Position numbers and translations under genes: made by a program. The notes under the pieces were generated by a model. It saw nothing but the letters and a program-made list of their open reading frames with translations, searched no databases and had not been told where the DNA came from. Below, in pieces: positions 55,000 to 64,000 of a DNA stretch of 64,000 nucleotides. Location of the stretch: positions 248,001 to 312,000 of the forward strand of contig VZTG01002339.1 in NCBI GenBank assembly GCA_013397845.1. The letters are read 5' to 3'. This DNA comes from Melanocharis versteri (Eukaryota > Chordata > Aves > Passeriformes > Melanocharitidae). Numbering within the stretch: position 1 is the first letter of the stretch; every line of letters starts with the position of its first letter.

Positions 55000-57024
55000 C
55001 CCACAACAGTACTTACTGAATCAGCCAATAATGACAACACTTCTTCTTTAGCTTCTTTATTTAAAATCAGTTTATATATCAGTGAATTTCAGTCATAAGA
55101 AACTGTTATCTGACAAAATCCCACTATCGGAATGGTAAACTCTTAACTATTTTTATTTAAGAAAATAACACAACTATGTCCCATAAATTATGACAGAGCT
55201 TGAAAAGAACTCTCTCTCTTTCTTTACTATGTAATGAAGACAATGCCATAAAAGTACATAACAAAGCTATAGAAAAATCAGGGAAATTACAGAAAACCAG
55301 AGGCTCCCTATGGATTTTGCCCTATTCAAATATTCTTTAATGGAAATAAAACATTAATGGCTTTATTCAAATAAATACATATTTTAATAGGTAAAATGTA
55401 TCTGAAACATGAATTCTTCCTGATTCTAAATTTCAGACTACGTAAAAAGTCAAAATGATGGGCTATACTGGCCAAAGGTTGGTTACAAGAGTTTTTATTT
55501 TGCAAACTATACAGAAACAGTAAAAAAGAAAATGCATTATACCTCTCAATATTACATAAGATAAACATTAGATTTAGTATTTACTGTGTAGAAATTAATT
55601 CAAATAAGAATCTTATTTTCCTCTTAATTAATGATGGGAAAACAGTGATTCATTTTTAAATTATACAACCTGTAGTAATACATTATACAGGTCATGTCAA
55701 TTTTATTGTGGGCAGAAAGAAACAGATAGGATATGAATGAAGATGGCGGAGTCCCAAAATGTCTACACAATTAATTAACATGCTAACATAAATACAGTGA
55801 TTAAAGTAATTTTCTCTACAGTCAAATCTTAAGTGCTAGTCTACACAATAAGTATAATCTAGACCACATGGTAATTACATAATAATAAGAAAAAAATTAA
55901 AATAATCCATTTTCTTCATTCCAGCAGCAGTACCTATACTGGTATTAATTTGGTAATTGGGTGTGCTTAGCTATTGCCTAACATCCTATACTGGTATGCA
56001 TGCTAAAACCTCTCTAGTTCTATTTTGCAAGGCACCTTTACAATACGTTCTCTAAGTTTCTGCACTAGTAACAGAAAACAACATGAATTAAGATAAAGAG
56101 CAAAACTATTTCCTCATATAAGAAAATAAAAAGCATCATTGTACATTTATTAAAAACTATCTTGGGGCAAGTGACAATACTCTGAAATACAGTCATGTAT
56201 AAAGGTAATACAATTTTAAGCAAATCTTTTTTCCCATGTAAATATTTTACGATAGTCTGATTAAAGAGAAATACAGAGAAACCACAAAGGGTGAAGCAAT
56301 GTTTAAGAAAATAATGACAAAGCTTATATGACCTTGACATGAAACCAAAGAAAGGAAGGACAAGAAAATTTTAGAATTACAGAACTGGTGCTTGTCCATG
56401 CTTCTGCTTTTGAAAAATCCTTTCAATAATCCAGCCATTTTCTAATAAAAACATAACTACAGATGCAAATCCAAAGGAGGACTTTGCTATAGTTTTGCCT
56501 CCTGATTTTTCTCCATACCTTTGGTTAATTAAAGGCTGGTTGAGATGCTACTTGTGCACCAATGTTTTTCTACTGCAATACATTTCTGATTCATTAAATG
56601 GACAACTGCAGGGCCAAAAACACTGACGGAACTGAAGTTAAGTCACAGTATGCATTCTGAAGAGGACATGCACAGTTCCAAGTAAGGGCAAATATCTTTT
56701 CAGTAGAATTTTAAAGAGACTGGTTGGCTTTCTAGTGTGTTTTGCACATATATATATTTTCAGTAGCACATAACATTTTTTTTCTTCAGGCTAGAATTCC
56801 AATGTGTTTTCTTCAGCACAACGGCATTTAAAAACTCAAAAGCACATGATGTAATTATTCTTATTTAAACAAAAAAGTCTATGACTCCAGCTGCAATGTT
56901 TGAAATAATCATACAAAATATACATATTTGTTAGAACCCTTTTGATCTTGGAGAGCAAAGGGATTTTATGAAATATCATCTTGTGAAATTTAGAAAGGTA
57001 CAACATATGGACCCCTTAGTATCA
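55000..57024 (-). other. SPOCK3: SPOCK3 3' UTR and possible downstream sequence, end unresolved
   Basis: The sequence just below the SPOCK3 stop codon is AT-rich and has no recognisable coding content. It should contain the 3' UTR and the polyadenylation site. AATAAA on the minus strand appears as TTTATT on the plus strand. Copies lie at 56146-56151, 55702-55707, near 55494 and near 55361, so 3' UTRs of roughly 0.9, 1.3 or 1.5-1.7 kb are possible. The sequence alone cannot tell which is used. Short ORFs here, such as 56065-56340 minus, have biased low-complexity composition and look random. Confidence 0.45.
56146..56151 (-). terminator. Candidate poly(A) signal of SPOCK3 (first AATAAA after the stop)
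   Basis: TTTATT on the plus strand reads AATAAA on the minus strand. It is the first canonical hexamer I found downstream of the stop codon, about 0.87 kb away. Cleavage would be expected 10-30 bases further on, near 56120-56135. Further AATAAA hexamers lie downstream, so use of this one is unproven. Confidence 0.3.
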
Positions 57025-57197
57025 TCAAATATATCCATCATGATCATCGTCATCATCAGCATCATCATCTCCTTCATCTTCATCATCATCTTCAATTTCA
57101 TCTTCATCATTCATTATTTCATCCTCATCATCTTCATCATCTGTCCACTCATGGAAATCGCCAGAGGCAAAATCACCTGAAGTCTCTAAATCGATAG
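57025..57197 (-). CDS. SPOCK3: SPOCK3 (testican-3) last coding exon: GAG-attachment region and acidic C-terminal tail
   Basis: This is the terminal coding exon of a secreted matrix proteoglycan. It begins after a TTTTTAG acceptor (AG at 57199-57198). The first two bases, CT, complete an Ala codon with the final G of the exon at 58213. The frame then reads IDLETSGDFASGDFHEW, followed by about 38 residues that are almost all Asp and Glu, ending HDGYI and TGA at 57027-57025. The two Ser-Gly pairs next to acidic residues match the glycosaminoglycan attachment sites known in testicans. The very long acidic tail and the HEWTDDEDDED start are typical of testican-3 rather than testican-1 or -2, judging from memory of the family. 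The tail is written in mixed GAT/GAC/GAA/GAG codons, so on the plus strand it looks like an imperfect TCA/TCT repeat. Upstream of the acceptor the frame stays open to an in-frame ATG at 57231, but that part is intron. Confidence 0.96.
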
Positions 57198-58212
57198 CTA
57201 AAAAGGTATGATAGTTATAGAAAAGACACAAGATACACTACATATTTATAGTATATTTTGCATAATCATACAAAAGGCACACCAGAATATTTACTTTCAG
57301 GACAACTACAGAGTGTGACATAAAAACAAAATATAAATAATATGAAGATTCTTTTGTCATAAAAAATCCACCTCAATTTTGAATGAAATTCTCAATGTTA
57401 ACAAAAAGAGACAAATTTTATGGATTTGTAGAACTGCAATAAGTGCTAGGAACAATTGAAAAAAATTTAAGTCCAACTTAGAGATGACAACAAGGACTAC
57501 TGATAATATACACTGACTATTGTTCACTTCTTACATATTATCTTGAACTATATTGAACTGTCCATTTATCTAGAAATGATCCTGGATCAGATGGACAATA
57601 GGCCTGAGCTTGTACCTCAAATACTGTGTTCAATTTACTCTCTGCTTCAGGCTATGTTCTTTTGTTGGAGAAGAAGTGAAAAGGAGTCATAAATGACTTT
57701 TTTTTAAAAAAAAAGAGGAAAAATACTTTTTTTTTCATTTTTTATATCTAGGACATCAAATAAAGGTGACATGGGAATTCTTGGAAGAAGCTGCACAGTG
57801 CTGTAGGGAAGGGAAAAATATAAGGGAAGATTTAGTGTGCTAAAAACTTTTGGCAATTCCCTCAAATAGAAACTGAAAAAAATGTCAAATCGAATTCACT
57901 AGCATGCTGATTACCCAAAGGAATTTCATGAGACATTCTGGGACTTATCTAATGCTGTTCTAGAAAATTAATTTTTCCTGGGTTTACACACACTATGCCA
58001 AGCACATATAAGAGGTCTATTAATAGTTGACACAGTGACAGGAGTTCCAAAAAATAATGAAGCAAGAGCAATAACAAGTTATAACTTGTTATTTTTTGTA
58101 TCAAAATCCATGTAGTTGGGTCCCACGTCTCTTACTGAAGAAATTGAACCTGGCTGTCAATCAAAGGGAACAACACCTCCAAACCAAACACCACAAAAGG
58201 TTCTTAACTTAC
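57198..58212 (-). other. SPOCK3: SPOCK3 last intron (1015 bp)
   Basis: A GT-AG intron between the thyroglobulin domain exon and the terminal exon, with donor gtaagtt and acceptor ccttttTAG. It interrupts the reading frame in phase 1. It contains a perfect 24-bp palindrome about 120 bp inside the donor and an A/T-only stretch near 57690-57740. No coding content was seen. Confidence 0.93.
58070..58093. repeat. Perfect 24-bp palindrome in SPOCK3 last intron
   Basis: The left arm AATAACAAGTTA is followed with no spacer by its exact reverse complement. It lies about 120 bp downstream of the donor of the thyroglobulin-domain exon in transcript direction. Confidence 0.95.
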
Positions 58213-58350
58213 CACATTCCGCTGCGCCGTTCGTTCTGGATCCTGACACCTCATTGCCGTATCTGTCCACGCACCAGCACTGCCCTAGGCTCCCGTGGCA
58301 CTGACTTGGTTTGTAATACCCATCCTCATCACAGAAGGGGATGTACTGCC
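58213..58350 (-). CDS. SPOCK3: SPOCK3 internal exon: thyroglobulin type-1 domain
   Basis: This 138-nt exon lies between a TGCATTGCAG acceptor (AG at 58352-58351) and a TGTG|gtaagtt donor (GT at 58212-58211). Joined to the preceding exon it reads GQYIPFCDEDGYYKPSQCHG, then the CWCV signature in GQCWCVDRYGNEVSGS, and ends in an Ala-Ala-Glu-Cys segment. The CDEDGYY...QCH and QCWCVD motifs with regular Cys spacing define a thyroglobulin type-1 (thyropin) domain. In testicans this domain is linked to inhibition of, or interaction with, cysteine proteases. No residue of the motif is missing and there is no internal stop. The exon starts in phase 1, since its first two bases GG complete a Gly codon, and ends in phase 1, since its last G starts the Ala codon finished at 57197. 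Confidence 0.97.
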
Positions 58351-59503
58351 CTGCAATGCAGATACAGACTTACATTGAATAAGTACACCAGAATCCATGT
58401 ATTGGCCAACGTCACAATTATAGCAGAGAGCAACTACCTTTTGCTGTTTCATCATTCCAGACTCTACACTGATTGCTTCAGTAGTACCAAATTCAGTTAA
58501 CCCAAGGTGACTGAATATATCAAATGTGGGAGGGAAAATAACACGTATCAGTCTTGCACTGATTTCAAGAAATAAAGTGAGCGATCTGCCTCTAAATTTT
58601 TTGTTGATCCTGTGATACATATTCCTTACTCCCTGAATGCCACAGTCCAATTTTCACTGTATTCTGGTGAAAAGGCTCAAATGTAGGACCCACTTTTGAA
58701 TGGGCAGTTCTATCATCTGTGGTATACAAACAAGTCTGAATAGTAAGGGCCAGGCTTCCTGACTAACAAACCACCTGCTACAAGGAGTTATCTGTGTTTA
58801 ATATGTATTTCACAAAACACTTATTTATATATTAATATTTAATTATTCTGCCACAGAAGACAAATGCAGCAGAACACACCACAAAAAACTGTAAAAAATT
58901 AATATTAAATTTGCATTTATATGTACAAGAGGGGCTTTTTTTGTGAGGTAGTGACTTGCCTACAGCTGAATAATCCACTGTTTATCACTTGGACCAAATG
59001 GAGACCAAAATTAACAAAATATCCATATGAAAGCATTTGAAGTGTATAGTTCTTGTTAGAAACCATTCTTATGAGAAATTCAGTTTTGACAGCTTCAGGT
59101 CAAGCCTTTTATTGCAGCTTTTACACAGTGGCTAGTGGTAAATGAAGACTTTACACTTCAGAAATATTGATGCAGTATAAACTGATTCACAACAAAGACT
59201 TCAATTACTTACAGAATATTACAGTTAAAGGATCAGCAGAAATACAACTTTAGGAGTACCTTATGCTGTCCCCTCTGTAACTGTAAAAATGTACCTTCTA
59301 TTAGGGTAATAAAACAGATGTAAGAGCTTTTGGTAGGTAAGGTAATAAAACTAAGTTTAATAGCTTTCAAAAATTTCATAAATTTTGTTGCTGAGATTTA
59401 CTATGGTCTATCTTCATTACATTAACATTGATTTTGTGTTGCTGTTTAACTAGCGTTATTTATGTAAGTAATAAAACCTTCAAAAGAATGATCTATGGCT
59501 CAC
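58351..59503 (-). other. SPOCK3: SPOCK3 intron before the thyroglobulin domain exon (1153 bp)
   Basis: A GT-AG intron with donor gtgagcc and acceptor tgcattgcag. It is phase 1. I saw no repeats or ORFs of note. The open frame at 58285-58650 minus overlaps the thyroglobulin exon in a different frame and is not coding. Confidence 0.92.
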
Positions 59504-59566
59504 CTAGAAGCTTCTTTCCTCCTTGCTGCCTCTGAATGTTGCTGAGTTCTGTCTGGCAAGGTGGGT
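59504..59566 (-). CDS. SPOCK3: SPOCK3 internal exon: linker between calcium-binding and thyroglobulin domains
   Basis: This is a 63-nt exon with a pyrimidine-rich acceptor ending GTTCTAG (AG at 59568-59567) and a CTAG|gtgagcc donor (GT at 59503-59502). It reads PPCQTELSNIQRQQGGKKLL, preceded by a codon xAC split with the upstream exon. If the missing base is G this is Asp, as in mammalian testican-3. The final G joins GG of the next exon to make Gly. The PCQTELSNIQ string with its Cys is the recognisable testican segment that follows the EF-hand-containing extracellular calcium-binding domain. The exon that should precede it (ending near a WCYCFQR-like motif) was not found between 59567 and 64000, so that intron exceeds 4.4 kb. 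Confidence 0.95.
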   Translation of the reverse strand, partial: THLARQNSATFRGSKEERSF

Positions 59567-62500
59567 CTAGAACGACATAAAAAATGTTAAATAGGTTAGG
59601 ACAGAAAGCACACGACTTAGTTTTCACAGTTTGCCATGTTGTAAGGTCACTCTAACTAATGATCTTATGAAACACACGCATCTGAAGTAAAAGAATTGCC
59701 ACACCTTGCTACAGCTTCAGAATCTTGAACCTGCACACCACCGTGGGTTTGTGCAAAATGCCACTCCCAGCTAACTTATCTCAAGTGAGCATCTAGTCAC
59801 TAGTCTGGAGGATCGAGGAATGCTAGACCAAAATAGTTACTCTATCACACTCTACTTTACTGGTCTATAAATATCAGAGTGCAACTGTGAAGCTTGCCCA
59901 TGTGTTGGTTAAAAACAGGATGGCTCTTTTAATGTTTTCCCTTTTGTCCTCTTTAGAAGTCATGTTCCAATTTTGTATTTCACGTACTACATAATAAAAT
60001 AAGACCTTTTCCTTCACTGAAATCTGCAAGATTGTGATTCTTTGGCAACAATTTAAGACTGAACCCCATGGGTACAAAGCCCCATGTGCAACAAACTAAC
60101 TTAAAAATGAGGCCAAATTTAAGATGGCTCTAAGAAGCAGAATATGTATTAAAATTCAATCTTTCATTCTTCAGTTATAGTTTATTCTAGTTCTGAATAA
60201 TGTAATTTTCTACTGTCTGTAAAAGAAAGTCGCAGTATGCTCCATAAATGGGAAGAAAATAAGTTGTCAACGTGTTTACATCACTGCTGAATAATGAAAG
60301 AATCAAAGACAGCAAAGCACTAATTAATCTCAGAACACTGGCACTGCATACTACATTAGACCATTAGCAACAGGGCATTTCTCATTCTGAACCAGCAATA
60401 GAATCACTGAATTTACTCACAGGTGTCTTTAGCTTGCACCGCTCTCAAACAAAATCTTACATTCCATGAATATTAAATGCATTTTCCATTTTTAGCAGAC
60501 TCTGATAATTTGCAATACATCTTGACCATGTACTTAACCCAACGATCCCTTTTTCTCCATGCAAATAGAAAAAGGTGATCTGAGCTGATTTAAAGATGCC
60601 TAACACTGGCCTAGCCCATTGATGCAGAACCAGATGTAAGACCAGAACCCAGTCGCTGTGTAGGGCACCATGGTGACAAATGCCTAGATGAAGTGGGGAT
60701 CAAAAATACACTTCTGGTGAACACAGAGCCTCTTGGCTGGCACAGCCTAGTTACTCCAACAGGCCTTTGGTATTACCTAAGAGAGTAAATAAAAACTAGT
60801 AAACAATAATAACCCCTTACTGACAGCAGGCCGTTCATTTCTCTTGGTTTTACATTTTAAATAACATTTGCATATCCAATACATTAAAAGAAGCTTATAA
60901 ATGTTTCCCGTGGCCTCAACTCTGTTGGGCCAGGTTTTTCACACTAAATCTATAATGATTCTTTTTAGAGTGAAGGTCACAAGAGTAGGCTCCACTTTCA
61001 AAACACTGTCAACGGGAGTCTTAATGCCAGAAGAAATTTTCAGGAGTTGTCTTTCCAGAAAACCAATCAATTTTCTGTGTGTGCTCTTGAAAAATCACTG
61101 AGATTTGACATCATTGGGTGGATACTGGGTTTTAAGAATTCAGTCTTTGAGTATTTGCTGAGGCTACGTAAAATTTTACTTTTTTTGTTGTAAGAAGTAC
61201 TTTGATGATGATCATGCTCACTATTTCATTACCTTTCAAAACTAAGGTTTCTGTCTTTCCCAATATTCGAAGATTTAAACTCTTAACGTTGCAATGTTTT
61301 GAGGATTGATTATTTCTTAAACTAAAGGTATTTTCTACTAATCATTAATCTAACAAATGACAGTCATTTGTCATACAAGTATCACAGGTTATAAGGATCT
61401 AGGATTGGGGTGGATTTGGCAGTGTTAGGTTAATGATTGGGTTATGTCACAGAACCTCCCTCTCCTCTCCTCGCCTCGCCTCTCTCCTCTTGACGGGAAA
61501 TATGCCAGTGAAGAAGAACTAGTCAAATAGGAAGAATACATGTATTTTTTTCCATGAAAAATAATCCTAAATTAGAAACACAGATCTGCACACATGAGCA
61601 CTAACATGTAGAAATGTTAAAAATTATGAATGATGCCTAGAGAAAAAAAATCTTTTTTTATAACTATAAGTCTTTGGTGGCATAATTACAAAAAGGAATA
61701 CCATTAACCCAGAGGTAAAAAGGCAAAACGAGACAGTTACTTACCGAAAACACTCTTCTTCTCAGAAGCTGGGTCTTCAAGATTCACACTTAAGCTTTGC
61801 TTTCAGGATAAAAGCAGCAAGAACACTTAAAAATACTAAATCACTCTGGTGCTTAAAACTGTCAAAGAGAATGGCAGGCTAGAAGTTCAACCAATTCCTT
61901 TTGGTTGACAGCACATTCTTTTTCTCTCTCCCCAAATCATAATGGTTCCCTCTTTATTTGCAGGTAAGTTCCTAAGTTTGAAAAGCTTTTTTTTACGTTT
62001 CTGAAATTATTTCAATAAAAAAAGCAGTCACTGGGCAACTTATGGCAGTCTTGAGCCAAGGAGAAAAAAAATCCATTACAAAAATCAGGGTGGTAGCTTC
62101 TCTTGAAATAGCAACGAATCTGACATCAGTCTGTCTGAAAACCTGAATACAAATAAGATATATACTCATCTTCATCCTTAATCTACTTTCACACATGTGG
62201 CAGGAATTGTCCTTCTGATAATATCAGTGCATGGCTAGGAGTGAATCATGAACCATGTAACACCAGCCATTCACAGCTCAAAGTACTGGTGCACATCAGA
62301 GTATCCAATGCTATTAACGCCAGCCCCTGAGACATCAACATCCAGTCATGTCAAGAAGTGCTTCAAGGCAAGCACAATTAAGCTTTGATCTACCAAAACG
62401 GCACATTAACAGATCAACTGGAGTCAAACTGGTAGGTCTGACAAAGAATATCTACAATTTTTAACAGGTAGATCTCAAGGAGCAGTTACCCACACAGTGA

Positions 62501-64000
62501 GCCTCCAACTTTCAGAGATTCTCCTACTTAAATACAAAACAGTGATTTTTCACCTATCAAGTAGATAATATCTGGCAGAGCCCCTGGGTTCTAGAATATG
62601 GTCTACTGCAGGTAAGGCTGTCTTGTGATGTCTTGCCTATACTTTGGGTCAAGCATTATAATTGTTGGACATCCAAGGTTTGTACTTCAGGGGTCTGAAG
62701 CACCAATACTACACTTAAAGAAGTCTTCCAGGGGATCTCATTTATGATCATCATTTATCTTGATAAAAGAATGTTACACCCTCCTTTATAACGATCTATA
62801 AACATATTTGAAGTCCTTGCAATCTTAAGACTGATAAATGCAAATCATGATAATTATCATTCTTCTGTTAGAGAGACTCTTTTTAAAGTTATGAAGATGT
62901 CTTCTAGGCATGACAGATAGAAGAGCCTGTAGGAAAACGCATCCAGAAGAAATCTGGACTAACAGATCCATGCAGAGGCCTGCAGTAAAGAAATACTTTG
63001 TTGCCAAGAGTTAATATTCCCAGCAAAACTGGCTACTCTCCTACTCTGAATCAGTGATGCAACAAAACAAGGCTGCAGTAATGAATTTCTGGAAGAAAAA
63101 AAAATCAACCTATAAAAAGGCCAAGATTGCAAAGGCCTCAGCATTTAGGTAAGCACTAAAGTGTCAAGTCGGCATTGAACTAAGAAAGTAAGTTCTGAGG
63201 ATGGGCACTGAAACACTTGCATGGATTGTTGAAAACAGAGGGTCACAGTGACCAAAGTGTACAGAAAGACTCACAAAGAGCAATGGCACAGTACAGGTTT
63301 TGATGTATTGCAGAAATGCATTTCAGTGCCTTGGATATAACTCAGAAATACTAAACTACATTTAAAGCAGAATAAGGGCAAGAAAAAATGCAGTAAGCAT
63401 CACTGGACTATACCTAAGTTTTTAAGTATAAGTCAAGGAAGGACAGCTACTAAAGAAAGACGATCTGCTTCACAAGAAAATCTGACTTCAGGATTCATAA
63501 AACGCTGTTTATATTGACTAGAAGTTGTTAGCAATGTGCAGTAATGGGCCTAATGTTGGGTAATGCGCCATGATGGATCTCAAGCAGAAAGAAAGAATGA
63601 AGGAAAATCTCAAGCACTTGACTGATCCTGACAGTCTTGCACAGTGAAACTAAGATCAAAGACCATGAGGGCTTCTCAGATAATGACTAAAGCAAATACT
63701 ATGTACTTTTAAAAAGCACAATGAAATTGCTATCCCAGTATGGGATATATATGGTTGACTAAATTTTGTATTCCCTTTTGAACATTGTTAATCAACAATG
63801 GTACAGTAAAACCACTGATCTGCCCAGAAAGCACTACTAAGCTCAATGAATACAGAGAACTGCTCAACATGGCTTGAAGCATTCTTAATACCAACTTACT
63901 TTAATAAACATCAGAAAGAAGCTGCTGAATTTCTCAGCTTTTCCATCTCTTTGCTATTAATAGCAAAGGCTTAGTTAAAGGCCTTATTTAGATCATTCCA
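59567..64000 (-). other. SPOCK3: SPOCK3 intron, partial (runs off the window)
   Basis: Intron sequence upstream of the linker exon. The acceptor is seen at 59568-59567, but no upstream exon matching the EF-hand part of testican was found before the window ends. It contains a pyrimidine-rich tract at about 61455-61490 and a cryptic 55-nt splice-competent segment at 61745-61799. No transposable element was recognised here. Confidence 0.85.

Noticed and set aside
57199..57231. Start codon at 57231 that would make the last SPOCK3 exon a separate 68-residue protein
   Set aside because: The first residues are intronic. A normal acceptor lies at 57199-57198 and the frame continues from the upstream exon, so the ATG is incidental.
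58285..58650. 121-codon minus-strand open frame overlapping the thyroglobulin exon
   Set aside because: It is in a different frame from the conserved QCWCV-containing reading and has no recognisable motif.
60418..60475. Possible exon before a GTGAGTAAA donor on the minus strand
   Set aside because: The exon side ends CACCT, a poor donor context, and the translated segment does not match the expected EF-hand part of testican.
1..64000. CRISPR arrays, bacterial operons, tRNA or rRNA genes
   Set aside because: No regularly spaced repeats, operon-like ORFs or recognisable RNA gene sequences were seen; the sequence is vertebrate nuclear DNA.

Overview
The window looks like vertebrate nuclear DNA, most likely from a bird. 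It is AT-rich and CpG-poor. It carries several CR1-type LINE 3' ends and a solo LTR whose end sequences are of a kind common in avian genomes. Its only recognisable gene is a spliced, conserved vertebrate gene on the minus strand. CR1 also occurs in crocodilians and turtles, so 'bird' is an inference and no species can be named.

Positions 57025-64000 hold the 3' end of SPOCK3 (testican-3), a secreted heparan/chondroitin sulfate proteoglycan of the extracellular matrix. Three coding exons are visible, in transcript order 59566-59504, 58350-58213 and 57197-57025. They join in frame across standard GT-AG introns. They encode the linker after the extracellular calcium-binding domain, the thyroglobulin type-1 domain, and the glycosaminoglycan-bearing acidic C-terminal tail. 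The upstream exons (signal peptide, follistatin-like/Kazal and EF-hand regions) lie beyond position 64000. The 3' UTR runs below 57025 and its end is not resolved.

Positions 1 to about 55000 contain no recognisable gene. In mammals the region downstream of SPOCK3 is a large gene-poor interval before TLL1, and this stretch would fit that interval. It holds four CR1 fragments (about 8309-8590 minus, 32374-32640 minus, 45289-45470 minus, 47585-47838 plus), one solo LTR with a near-perfect 5-bp target duplication (41700-42124), several microsatellites and short tandem duplications, and a 15-base assembly gap in a T-rich tract (12499-12513). The many short ORFs have no recognisable domains and mostly overlap one another in other frames, as expected by chance.

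I found no convincing previously undescribed system. The points most worth checking are a splice-competent 55-nt cryptic exon inside SPOCK3 (61745-61799), a GC- and CpG-enriched island with overlapping open frames and a possible splice donor (about 49897-50240), the longest unassigned ORF (6849-7472, minus), a perfect 24-bp palindrome in the last SPOCK3 intron, and a strictly alternating 32-bp purine/pyrimidine tract at 28327-28358.
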